From the NCBI GenBank assembly GCA_036159995.1, contig JAYYEI010000070.1:37709-101708 (forward strand): DNA of 64,000 nt, given 5' to 3'. This stretch comes from UBA8752 sp036159995 (GTDB lineage Bacteria; Bacteroidota; Bacteroidia; Flavobacteriales_D; Sanyastnellaceae). Made by a program: the position numbers and the translations under genes. Shown in pieces: positions 42,922 to 50,922 of the stretch; positions within the stretch are counted from its first letter, which is position 1, and each line of letters opens with the position of its first letter. Under the pieces are notes generated by a model. It searched no databases. It was given only the letters and a program-made list of their open reading frames with translations, and had not been told where the DNA came from.

Positions 42922-42950
42922 AAAAGGCCGCCTTGAAGGGCGGCCTTTTT
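42922..42950 (+). terminator. Rho-independent terminator after the T9SS cargo gene
   Basis: AAAAGGCCGCC at 42922-42932 and GGCGGCCTTTT at 42939-42949 form an 11-bp stem with a 6-base loop and a T5 tract. It lies 25 bases past the cargo stop and can also serve the convergent metallopeptidase gene, which ends at 42979. Confidence 0.93.
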
Positions 42951-42978
42951 CGTGGGGTTCGGAAGGGATTCCGATTGA

Positions 42979-44910
42979 TCAGGAGTCGGCTTCGTTCCAA
43001 TCGAGCAGGGCGTCCATCGTGCCGGTGGCGACGGAATGGTAACCAGAGCGGGCCTTGCCGTAGATGTCGAGGGCCATGTCCATTTGGTCCGTTTCCTTCA
43101 TGGCACGGTAAAGCGGCGTCAGGAACTTGCGGCGTCCGACCTCGATGAGGAAGGCCTCCAGTCGGGGGTACGTCGGCGTGTAGCCGCTGCGGATGGACTG
43201 CTCCATCCACGCAAACAGGACTTCATTGTTGCCCGTGCTGCCGATGCCCCAGACGGCGTCGAGGTCGGCCATGCGCTCGGCCGGGGTGTCGTCGGCGAGG
43301 TTGGACAGGAAGCGATAGCGCTCCTGGTAGACCCAATCGTTCCAGGGCAGGTCGGCAGTGGTGAGGCTGCCGTCCTCCCAGCCGGCCAGCACGGCGTCGA
43401 CCCGCTCGATCCGGGGGCTGGCCACGCTGGGGCAGTTGTCGGGCAGGCCGGGGCCATAGATCCACTCGTCGAGCCGCACGGCGGCGAGGTCAGACTCGTC
43501 TGCGAGGAGCGTGCTTTTGAGATAGTCCACGAAACGCTCGGTGTCCATGCCCTTGAAGGCGTATTCCTCGAAGTAGCCCGCGAGCCATTCGTCGAAACGC
43601 TCGCGGCCGACGGTGTTCTCCATGAGCCGGAGGAAGAAGTATCCCTTGTCGTAGGCGATGGCGGTCATGCCGTCGTCGGGATCACGGCCCTGCAGGTGGA
43701 GCTTCAGGTGGGTGTCGTCCGGATTGAGGTCGCTGATGGCGTCGACTTCATCGACCAGTCCCTGGTAGCTCAGCGTGGCGAGCATCTCACTCACGTCCCG
43801 GCCGTAGACGGCCTCCATGATGCGCTGCTCGAAGTAGACGGTGAAGCCCTCATTGAGCCAGAAGTCATCCCACGTGGCATTGGTCACGAGGTTGCCGCTC
43901 CAGGAGTGGGCGAGTTCGTGTGCCACGAGGGACACCAGTGAGCGGTCTCCGGCAATGATGGTGGGGGTGGCAAACGTCAGGCGCGGGTTTTCCATCCCGC
44001 CGAAGGGGAAGGCCGCCGGAAGGATGAGCAGGTCATAGCGCTCCCAGGCATAGGGGCCGTAGAGGTCTTCCGCGGCGATCAGGAGGTCCTCCATTTCGGC
44101 GAATTCATAAGCGGCCTTGTCAATCAGGTCGGGCGTGGCGTAGACCGCGCAGCGCTCGCCGACGGACCGGTACTCCACTTCGCCAACGGCCAACGCGAGG
44201 AGGTAGGCGGGGATGGGCTGGGCCATGCGGAAGGCATACACGCCATCCTCGCTGGTTTCCGTTGGATTCTCTGCGCTCATCATCGCCATGAGCCCTTGCG
44301 GGACGCGCACCTTGGCGTCATAGGAAAACCGGATGCCGGGAGAGTCTTGCACCGGAATCCAGGTGCGGGCCAGGATGGCCTGGCTCTGGGTGAACAAGAA
44401 GGGTGCGCGGTCGCCCTGTGCCTCGACCCATAGCAGGGCGTTGGCGTCCGGACTCGACGTGTATTGGATGGCGACCCGCTCGGCCCCCGGTTGGAGCGAA
44501 ATGGTCAGCGGGCGTCCGATGAAGGGGCGCTCCTCTCCGAGGGCGAAGTCGGCTTCCTGTCCGTCCACAGTCACGCCGGCGATGGTCAGGCCATGCGTGT
44601 CGAACACGATGCGCTCGGCATCATCGGCCGTTTCAATCGCGTAGGCGGCGGTGCCGGCGATCGTTCGGGTCTCGAAGTCCACCGAGGCGGACCAGTTGAG
44701 GTGGGTGATGCGGGCCTCGTCCGGCCGGGCATAGCTGTGGTGGTCGGTGACTTGGTTCATGGCGGCAATGCGTTGAGCCTTGGCGTTGTTGGCGCCGGAA
44801 TCGATGGAATCGGACGGGGAGGAGCCGTCCTGGTTCCCGGCGCATCCTGCGAGCAGGAGGGCAACGGTCAAAGCGAGACTCCACCGCAGTCTGGCAGTGT
44901 GCAGGTTCAT
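42979..44910 (-). CDS. M1 family metallopeptidase, leukotriene-A4-hydrolase-like lipoprotein
   Basis: The 643-residue protein has a lipoprotein signal (SLALTVALLLAGCAGN, Cys at 23). The zinc site is VAHELAHSWSGN with the downstream Glu in FWLNEGFTVYFEQR (about residues 328-360), and FPFGGMENPRLTF is the M1 exopeptidase GxMEN motif. The order of domains and the C-terminal armadillo-like part (about 490-643) match LTA4H-type aminopeptidases. It should trim N-terminal residues of peptides at the periplasmic or outer-membrane face. It starts nine bases after bioY ends. TTAATTTG ends five bases before the start. Confidence 0.93.
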   Translation of the reverse strand: MNLHTARLRWSLALTVALLLAGCAGNQDGSSPSDSIDSGANNAKAQRIAAMNQVTDHHSYARPDEARITHLNWSASVDFETRTIAGTAAYAIETADDAERIVFDTHGLTIAGVTVDGQEADFALGEERPFIGRPLTISLQPGAERVAIQYTSSPDANALLWVEAQGDRAPFLFTQSQAILARTWIPVQDSPGIRFSYDAKVRVPQGLMAMMSAENPTETSEDGVYAFRMAQPIPAYLLALAVGEVEYRSVGERCAVYATPDLIDKAAYEFAEMEDLLIAAEDLYGPYAWERYDLLILPAAFPFGGMENPRLTFATPTIIAGDRSLVSLVAHELAHSWSGNLVTNATWDDFWLNEGFTVYFEQRIMEAVYGRDVSEMLATLSYQGLVDEVDAISDLNPDDTHLKLHLQGRDPDDGMTAIAYDKGYFFLRLMENTVGRERFDEWLAGYFEEYAFKGMDTERFVDYLKSTLLADESDLAAVRLDEWIYGPGLPDNCPSVASPRIERVDAVLAGWEDGSLTTADLPWNDWVYQERYRFLSNLADDTPAERMADLDAVWGIGSTGNNEVLFAWMEQSIRSGYTPTYPRLEAFLIEVGRRKFLTPLYRAMKETDQMDMALDIYGKARSGYHSVATGTMDALLDWNEADS

Positions 44911-44915
44911 GCGGG

Positions 44916-44923
44916 CAAATTAA
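44916..44923 (-). promoter_or_regulatory. Possible -7 box of the LTA4H-like peptidase (TTAATTTG)
   Basis: TTAATTTG on the minus strand differs from TAnnTTTG at the second position and ends five bases before the ATG at 44910. It overlaps the end of bioY. Confidence 0.35.
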
Positions 44924-45480
44924 GCCCTCGGCGCAGTGGCGCGCATGACCATCACTGAGAGGAGGAGCCCCATGGCCGATTTGAGCAGTGCCGGTTTGTA
45001 TAGTGCTTCCAGCAGTGCCGGAATGTCCAGGGACGGGTCAAATTTCCGTTGCCAGGGAATGCCGAGCGCGAGGATGACGACGTGGCCAATCACCATGCCG
45101 AGCGCGATGCGGACGTAGCGCTGGCGGTCGGTGTCATCGTTCGGTGAGCAAGTGGCCATGGTGCCCAGAACGAGGGCGGCAACGGGCATGCCCATCAGAT
45201 AGCCGCCCGTCGGTCCGGCCAAGACGTCGATTCCCCCTCGGTGGCCTGCAAAAACCGGCAACCCTAGGCATCCGGCCAAGATGTAGGCGAGCACGCCCGC
45301 AACGCCCGCGCGCCAGCCGAACATGAGGGGCAGCCAGCACACCAAGAGCGACTGCAGGCTCAATGGCAGCCCCTGTTCAAGGTCGATGACGATGGGCCCC
45401 AAGAGCGCCAAGATCAGGGCCATGCCCAACGCCGTCACGGGCCACTTGATTCCCAGGATGTCGAGTCGATGTTCCAGCAT
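44920..45480 (-). CDS. bioY: Biotin transporter BioY (ECF S component)
   Basis: The 186-residue membrane protein has about six transmembrane segments and the BioY pattern: LSLQSLLVCWLPLMFGWRAG, LAYILAGCLGLPVFAGHRGG and DVLAGPTGGYLMGMPVAALV. BioY binds biotin with high affinity and works with an energy-coupling module (EcfT and A components) or alone; none is nearby. The start is the ATG at 45480; the frame runs further upstream into the M1 peptidase gene. It lies between two M1 metallopeptidase genes, and biotin would serve the biotin-dependent carboxylase encoded at 32 kb. Confidence 0.9.
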   Translation of the reverse strand: MLEHRLDILGIKWPVTALGMALILALLGPIVIDLEQGLPLSLQSLLVCWLPLMFGWRAGVAGVLAYILAGCLGLPVFAGHRGGIDVLAGPTGGYLMGMPVAALVLGTMATCSPNDDTDRQRYVRIALGMVIGHVVILALGIPWQRKFDPSLDIPALLEALYKPALLKSAMGLLLSVMVMRATAPRA

Positions 45481-45496
45481 GCAGATGGCGATGCAA

Positions 45497-47359
45497 TCAG
45501 CGGTCCAATGCGGGCCCGCGCCATTCTTGCAGCAGCCCGGATTCGAACGTGACGGTGTTGTTCTTCCGGTTGGCGTCCGCCGTCCAGCCATCGGGGTCGA
45601 TTTCGATGGTGCTGCCCGGCATGGACCCGGCCAGCCCTACCGTGTAGGTCGGGTTCGTCCAAGGCCAAGCGGGAAGGAGCGCTTCACCTTCGGCCAGCGG
45701 CCGGTGTCCTTGCGTCACGATTTGGGGGATGTGGTGGTCCATCACCTGACCGTCCGCCGCTGTGATGCGCAGGTCAACAGGGAGGGGCAATTTGCCAATG
45801 CGCTCGAGGTCGATGAAGGTGCTGTCCTCCGTGATGCGGACCGCGGTGATGGCGACGTCCACGTGGTGGGTGGAATTGAGCATGTATTGGAAATAGGTGT
45901 CGAGTTCCAATCCGCTCTCGCGTTCCATCACGCGCTTGAAATCGATGGGCCCCGGGTGTTTGAAGGCCCACTCGTCGTAGTAGCGCCGGATGCCTGCGTC
46001 GCGCGCTTCCTTGCCGATGACCGCGGCGAGCTGGTTCAGTAGCACTTCCCCCTTGCTGTAGGCGCCCGTGCCGTACGCCCGGTTGGTGACGTAATGATCG
46101 GCGTGGGTGGACAGGGGCTCTTCGCCTCCATCCCGCACGAGGTTGAGGTAACCGCCATAGGCCCAGTAGTGGGGCTGGTCCCGGGATTCATTGAACTCTT
46201 CCGCGAGGAACTCGGATTCAACCCAGGAGGTGAACCCCTCGTCCATCCATTCGTGCAGGCTCTCGTTGGTCGCCAGCAGGCCTTGGAACCAGGCGTGGGC
46301 CATCTCGTGGGCGGTGACCCCGACTAGGCTCCGGAGGTTCCGGTTGCCCCGGACCAACGTGCACATGGGGTATTCCATGCCGCCATCGCCTCCTTCGATT
46401 ACCGTGTATTGCTCCCACGGATAGGGACCGACGTGTTCTCCGTAGTACTGCATGGCCCGGGCAGCGATGGCGGGAAGCTCTTCCCAGGCGCCGTAGCTGG
46501 TGTCGGCCTGGTGGATGAAGTGCAGGGTGGGGCCGCCTTCCATTTCGAGGGTCTTGTGCACGAAGTCGGGGTCGGCGGCCCAGGCGAAGTCAATGACGTC
46601 CTCGGCCACGAAATGCCAATCGATCATTCCTTCAGTCGGCGTGGGGCCATCGCCGTAGCCGTGGCCGCAGTCCTCGGGGTTTTGGAGGATGCCGGTCCCG
46701 CCAATCATATAAGCGGCCGGCATGTGGATGGTCACGTCGAAATCGCCCCAGACCTGGTGGAATTCCCGCCCGATATAGGGATTGGTGTGCCAGCCGTGGT
46801 GATCATATTCACACACGCGCGGGTACCACTGGGTCATGCTGTACTCGACGCCTTGCGCATTCATCCATCCGGACCGGCGAACCTGTCGCGGCACCTGGGC
46901 GTCCCACTCGAGGTGGATGCGGACCTTCTTGCCCGGGGCGACGGCCTTGGGGAGGGTGAGCCAACCGATGGTGCCTTGGGTGGTGAATTCCGCTTCGGTC
47001 TTGCCGACCCGGGCCGTGTGGACGCGGATCCAGCCCCACTCGTCTTCGGGTAGGTTCACGATGCGGTCTCCCACGCGTCGGTCGGGATCGGCGATGTTGC
47101 GGCTGCGCACGTCCATCATGCTTTCTGGTTGGAAGGCGTTGAAGAACAGATGGAACGGAATGCGGTCGAGGGCATCCGGGCTGTGGTTGATGTAGATCAA
47201 CTCCATCACGCCGGCATACTGGTGCACATCGACGTCCATGGTGATGTCCATGGTGCAGTCCATTTCCTGCTGCCACCCGGGGTATTGGGCGCTGGCAGAC
47301 AGGCCAAAGGCGAGCAGGGGAAGGGCAAGGATCAGGGGAAGGGAGGGGAATCGCTTCAT
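45497..47359 (-). CDS. M1 family metallopeptidase, exported
   Basis: The 620-residue protein begins with a signal peptide (MKRFPSLPLILALPLLAFGLSASAQ). The zinc-binding motif is VTAHEMAHAWFQG at about 349-357 with the third ligand Glu in WMDEGFTSWVESEF (about 375), and GGDGGMEYPMCTLV takes the place of the GxMEN motif. The subfamily differs from the LTA4H-like gene nearby and resembles the Bacteroidota M1 peptidases annotated as aminopeptidase. It should cut peptides in the periplasm or outside. bioY follows after 16 bases, so they may share a transcript. TACCTTTT ends seven bases upstream of the start. Confidence 0.92.
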   Translation of the reverse strand: MKRFPSLPLILALPLLAFGLSASAQYPGWQQEMDCTMDITMDVDVHQYAGVMELIYINHSPDALDRIPFHLFFNAFQPESMMDVRSRNIADPDRRVGDRIVNLPEDEWGWIRVHTARVGKTEAEFTTQGTIGWLTLPKAVAPGKKVRIHLEWDAQVPRQVRRSGWMNAQGVEYSMTQWYPRVCEYDHHGWHTNPYIGREFHQVWGDFDVTIHMPAAYMIGGTGILQNPEDCGHGYGDGPTPTEGMIDWHFVAEDVIDFAWAADPDFVHKTLEMEGGPTLHFIHQADTSYGAWEELPAIAARAMQYYGEHVGPYPWEQYTVIEGGDGGMEYPMCTLVRGNRNLRSLVGVTAHEMAHAWFQGLLATNESLHEWMDEGFTSWVESEFLAEEFNESRDQPHYWAYGGYLNLVRDGGEEPLSTHADHYVTNRAYGTGAYSKGEVLLNQLAAVIGKEARDAGIRRYYDEWAFKHPGPIDFKRVMERESGLELDTYFQYMLNSTHHVDVAITAVRITEDSTFIDLERIGKLPLPVDLRITAADGQVMDHHIPQIVTQGHRPLAEGEALLPAWPWTNPTYTVGLAGSMPGSTIEIDPDGWTADANRKNNTVTFESGLLQEWRGPALDR

Positions 47360-47366
47360 GGGATGG

Positions 47367-47374
47367 AAAAGGTA
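47367..47374 (-). promoter_or_regulatory. Predicted -7 box of the exported M1 peptidase (TACCTTTT)
   Basis: TACCTTTT on the minus strand differs from TAnnTTTG in the last base and ends seven bases before the ATG at 47359. Confidence 0.4.
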
Positions 47375-47378
47375 ACGG

Positions 47379-48050
47379 TCAACCGGCCTGCAGACCGGCG
47401 CGGAGGTAGGCGCGGAGGGGAGCTGCGGCGTCGAAGTGGGCCATGACCCGATCGACAAGATCCTCCCTCAACAAGTGAGAAGCCGGCAGTTCAGCCATGT
47501 AATAGAACTGTTTGTTGAGGATGTGCGGACAGGATTCCGCGGCCGCCTGGAATTCCTTCGGCAGCCGGACGTTGCGTTCGCCGAGCAGGGAGCCATAATG
47601 GTCCTTGAATTCGGGTGCGTCCAGCAAGGCGTTGAATTCCTGTGGGTTGGCGGCCATTCGTTCGCGCAACACATAGAGGTCGTCCTTTTCCACCCAATAG
47701 GCGCCGCCCCCAATCCGGAGATGGTGGGCGTCGGCGTGGACGTAAAGACCGGGATCGCCGGATTTCTTCCCGCCCGGTGCGATGTTGGCCGAGGCGTGTG
47801 TCTTGTAGGGCGTCTTGTCCTTGGAGAATCGGGTGTCCCGGTGAATGCGGAAGACGCATTGCTTGGTCTCCACGTCACCAAATTCAGGGTCCCGCTCGGT
47901 ACAGGCGGCGATCACGTCGGTCACAAACGCTTTGAAGGGGTCGCGCACGTGGCGCTCATAGTCCTTCTTGTGCTCGGCATACCACTCGCGGTCATTGTGG
48001 GCCTCAAGGCCGGCAAAGAAGGTGTGGAAATCAGAGGTGAAATGGGCCAT
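47379..48050 (-). CDS. DUF2461 family protein
   Basis: The 223-residue cytoplasmic protein matches the DUF2461/TIGR02453 pattern: an N-terminal FHTFFAGLEAHNDREWYAEHK, then FRIHRDTRFSKDKTPYKTHA and GLYVHADAHHLRIGGGAYWV. The family is widespread in bacteria and fungi and has no proven activity. It starts ten bases after the GT22 gene ends, so the two are probably cotranscribed. No signal peptide or membrane segment is present. Confidence 0.87.
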   Translation of the reverse strand: MAHFTSDFHTFFAGLEAHNDREWYAEHKKDYERHVRDPFKAFVTDVIAACTERDPEFGDVETKQCVFRIHRDTRFSKDKTPYKTHASANIAPGGKKSGDPGLYVHADAHHLRIGGGAYWVEKDDLYVLRERMAANPQEFNALLDAPEFKDHYGSLLGERNVRLPKEFQAAAESCPHILNKQFYYMAELPASHLLREDLVDRVMAHFDAAAPLRAYLRAGLQAG

Positions 48051-48060
48051 CAGGAATCGT

Positions 48061-49587
48061 TCAAGGGCAGCCGAGGGTGTCGTCCACAGCGTAGATCATG
48101 ATGCGCTCGGACGAGTTGATCGGGTTGATCCGCTCCAGCCACCGGTCGATCCGGCTGGATTGGATGGTGGTCAGGTACCGGAGTCCCGGCAGGGTGGTCT
48201 TGTATTCCTGGACGGATTCGGCGAGGTGGGCCCGGCCTTGGAAGAGGATGTACTCGGGCTGGATGGCGCACCACCCGGACACGACCTCGGCCACGGGACG
48301 ACCCGCTCCGTCCTGGCGGTTGTCGACCGGGTACGATGTCCACGTCCCGCTGTAGAACTGGGGCGGCATGGCCCCACTGTCCACCTGGACCATGGCGAAG
48401 GACTGGGCTCCTTGCTGCCAGAGGAAATCCATTGCGTGCACGCGGGCCCGCTTGGCTTCGTAAGGAATGCTCACGGCCAGCAAGGCGACGTTCACTGCCC
48501 AGAACAGGCCCCACAGCGCCGATTCCAGCCGGGGTCTGCGTTGCCACCACTGGCTCCGGTGGCGCCACAGGTCCCATCCGATCACCCCAAGGGCAATCAG
48601 GGCGGGAATGACCGGGAGAATGAAGCGTTCCTGCTTGTTTGAAAACAGGCTGTGGAAGAGGAGGAAGACCAGAACAGGGATGGCGATGCGCCACCATCGG
48701 GTGGGAACCGCGGACCGCCCGGGATGGAGCGCGCCCCAGAGGAGCATCAAGCTGACGGGTGGAATGAGCAGCCCGAGCAGGGTGAGTCCGTATTGGTACC
48801 AGGGGCCGGACGGGTATTCCCCCGCATGTTCGGCGTTGTAGGCGATGTAGCCCCGCAATTGGACAAAGGGTTCCCCCCAGATGAAGAGGTCGGGGGATTG
48901 CATCAGTGCAAAGGTGCCGAGTGCGGTCAGGCCCAGTCCCAACAGCGTGCGCGGGTTGCGTTCGGCGAGGAACACGGGGATGAGGCCGAGGCCGATCAAT
49001 CCACATTGGAACCGGAGGCCCGTGGCGATTCCGAGGCCCACGCCGGCCAGCATCACGTCCCGCCAATCCAGCCGGTCACGTCTGGCGAGAAGCCAGAAAC
49101 ACAGGAGAAGGGGAGGAATGCACACGACTTCCACGAGTTGGTGCACACTGATCAGGGGCCAGAAGCCTCCAGCAGCGAGCAACCAGGCGGTGGTGGTGGC
49201 GAGGGATTTCCGATCCGGCGCGAGGGAGAGGGTCAGGTGGTACCCCAACAAGATGATGAGGCAACCGTAGAGTCCATGGAGGAGGCGGATCACCGTCATC
49301 TGGTGTGCTGGGCGGTCCGGTCCGGTCCAGTCGAGCAGATCGAACAGCAGCATCTGGAGACCGGGATACGCGAAATTTCCGGGCTTGGGTTCCGGCGTAC
49401 TAGCCTGGTTCCAGGGCAACCAGTTGTTGTAGTCTTCCCCGTCCGACCAGCTGGCGCCGACTTCGACGACGAGGAAATGGTCGTCGTGCATCAGGTAGCC
49501 CGTGCTCCACCAAGCCGCTGCGAGACGCAGCACCAGGCCCACCAAGAGGGGAAGGATGAGGGGGTGGGAGAAGCCGAAGCGCGTCAC
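48061..49587 (-). CDS. GT22-like polytopic mannosyltransferase
   Basis: The 508-residue membrane protein has about ten transmembrane segments. Two motifs link it to the GT22 family of dolichyl-phosphate-mannose-dependent transferases (PIG-B, ALG9, ALG12): an acidic luminal motif YLMHDDHFLVVE near residue 32 and HSLFSNKQERFILPVIPAL near 309, which corresponds to the family's H-x(4)-K-x-E-R-F pattern. It may transfer mannose or another sugar from a polyprenyl-phosphate donor on the periplasmic side. The GT2 protein at 34.8 kb could make such a donor, but that is speculation. Its start overlaps the ribH stop as ATGA. Confidence 0.83.
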   Translation of the reverse strand: MTRFGFSHPLILPLLVGLVLRLAAAWWSTGYLMHDDHFLVVEVGASWSDGEDYNNWLPWNQASTPEPKPGNFAYPGLQMLLFDLLDWTGPDRPAHQMTVIRLLHGLYGCLIILLGYHLTLSLAPDRKSLATTTAWLLAAGGFWPLISVHQLVEVVCIPPLLLCFWLLARRDRLDWRDVMLAGVGLGIATGLRFQCGLIGLGLIPVFLAERNPRTLLGLGLTALGTFALMQSPDLFIWGEPFVQLRGYIAYNAEHAGEYPSGPWYQYGLTLLGLLIPPVSLMLLWGALHPGRSAVPTRWWRIAIPVLVFLLFHSLFSNKQERFILPVIPALIALGVIGWDLWRHRSQWWQRRPRLESALWGLFWAVNVALLAVSIPYEAKRARVHAMDFLWQQGAQSFAMVQVDSGAMPPQFYSGTWTSYPVDNRQDGAGRPVAEVVSGWCAIQPEYILFQGRAHLAESVQEYKTTLPGLRYLTTIQSSRIDRWLERINPINSSERIMIYAVDDTLGCP

Positions 49588-50096
49588 AGTCCGATGCCCC
49601 AGGGTGAGCCCGACTGCAGGTTGCGTCGCAGTTGGAGCATCTCCAATGCGGCGACGGCGGCTTCGACGCCCTTGTTGCCGTGCTTTCCGCCGGAGCGGGC
49701 GCGGGACTGGTCCATGTGGTCGTCGGTCAGGACGCAGAAGATGGCGGGGCGGTCCGCATCCATCCCGGCGCGGAGCACGCCGGAGGCGGCCGATTGACAG
49801 ACGTAGTCAAAATGGGCGGTCTCCCCACGGATCACGCTGCCGATGGCGATGACCGCGTCACAGCCCCGATGGCGAAGCAGCCATTGGCACCCGAGCGGCA
49901 ATTCGAAACTGCCCGGGACATCGTGAACGAGTACGTCATCCACACCGGCGGCCTTCAAGACCTCCAGTGCTCCGTCGCGCAGGGCATGGGTGATTTCGGG
50001 GTTCCAGGCGGACACGGCGAGCCCGATGCGGAAGGATCCGCAGTCCTGAAATCGGTCCGCATCGTAAGCGGACAGGTTGTGTCCTTCCGTGGCCAC
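49584..50096 (-). CDS. ribH: 6,7-dimethyl-8-ribityllumazine synthase
   Basis: The 170-residue enzyme makes lumazine from 5-amino-6-ribitylaminouracil and 3,4-dihydroxy-2-butanone 4-phosphate, the step before riboflavin. Family motifs are VSAWNPEITHALRDGAL, DVPGSFELPLGCQWL, IAIGSVIRGETAHFDYVC (catalytic His) and FCVLTDDHMDQSRARSG. It opens with a GTG nine bases after the TPR gene stop. Other rib genes are absent. The order TPR gene, ribH next to divergent recF is common in Bacteroidota, which supports the assignment. Confidence 0.96.
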   Translation of the reverse strand: MATEGHNLSAYDADRFQDCGSFRIGLAVSAWNPEITHALRDGALEVLKAAGVDDVLVHDVPGSFELPLGCQWLLRHRGCDAVIAIGSVIRGETAHFDYVCQSAASGVLRAGMDADRPAIFCVLTDDHMDQSRARSGGKHGNKGVEAAVAALEMLQLRRNLQSGSPWGIGL

Positions 50097-50105
50097 CCGG
50101 TCCGG

Positions 50106-50777
50106 TCAGATGGCCGCTGCGAGGCCTTCGGCCGTGGCCTGAAGATTGGAGGTCGGGTAGTCCTCGGCGATGCGGCTCAGCTTGGCGCGGGCCGCGTCGG
50201 CGTTGTCGAGCTCGAGGTCGACCAACGCTCCCTTGTAGAGGGCGATGGGGGCGAGGAAGTCCTCCCCAATCGAGCGGGAAGCCTGGCTGATGGCGTCTCC
50301 GAAGGCGCTCCGTGCGGCTTCGTAGTTGCCGAGTTCCACTTCACAGTCGCCGATGTTGATGGCGGCAATCGTGGACAGGACGTCGTCTTGCAATCCGGCA
50401 CTCTCGAAGGCCTCGATGGCGCCGGCGTAGTCTGCCTGACCGCGCAGGATCAGACCGATCTCGTACTGGGCCCGGGCTGCGGCCTTGGTGCCGTCGTGGT
50501 CGTCCGCGATGTCGTACAAGCCGGGGTAGAGTCCGTCTCCATTGAGCGCCAGGTCGACGCTGTCCATCATGAAGTACTGCTCGGCGCGCCAGGTGTCCTC
50601 GTTGGCGGCGGTTTCCGTGGGCTCCACGATGAACTTGCCGTAGCCGACGACCGACACGATGATGACGGCCACCGCGGCGATGGCGATGATCAGGTTGCGG
50701 CTGTTGTCCTCGATGAACTGTTCGGTCTTGCCCGTCAGTTCTTCGATGTTTGCGCCGTTGGAGTTGTCTGCAGCCAT
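50106..50777 (-). CDS. Membrane-anchored TPR protein (YfgM-like)
   Basis: The 223-residue protein has a short cytoplasmic N-terminus, one transmembrane segment (NLIIAIAAVAVIIVSVVGY at about 31-49) and a TPR domain in the periplasm (ARAQYEIGLILRGQADYAGA, AINIGDCEVELGNYEAARSA, ALYKGALVDLELDNADAARA). This layout is like YfgM, which interacts with the Sec translocon and periplasmic chaperones in E. coli; function here is not established. The ATG at 50777 is used, since the frame upstream belongs to the recF region. It heads a probable minus-strand unit that continues into ribH and the GT22 gene. Confidence 0.85.
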   Translation of the reverse strand: MAADNSNGANIEELTGKTEQFIEDNSRNLIIAIAAVAVIIVSVVGYGKFIVEPTETAANEDTWRAEQYFMMDSVDLALNGDGLYPGLYDIADDHDGTKAAARAQYEIGLILRGQADYAGAIEAFESAGLQDDVLSTIAAINIGDCEVELGNYEAARSAFGDAISQASRSIGEDFLAPIALYKGALVDLELDNADAARAKLSRIAEDYPTSNLQATAEGLAAAI

Positions 50778-50878
50778 GGGAGGTAGGTCCTGGTGTTCGT
50801 TCTCTTGATAAGCTCCGGGATTCGCGGTGGAAAACCCGGCCGTGGCATCCGCGGGCTGTCGCCCACTTTTGCGGACGG

Positions 50879-50886
50879 CAAAAATA
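50879..50886 (-). promoter_or_regulatory. Predicted -7 box upstream of the TPR-ribH unit (TATTTTTG)
   Basis: TATTTTTG on the minus strand fully matches TAnnTTTG and lies about 100 bases before the start at 50777. On the plus strand CACTTTTG at 50864-50871 may serve recF. Confidence 0.45.
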
Positions 50887-50922
50887 GCCAAAGTGACCGA
50901 GTCCGCATCCGTCCCCGTGAGC

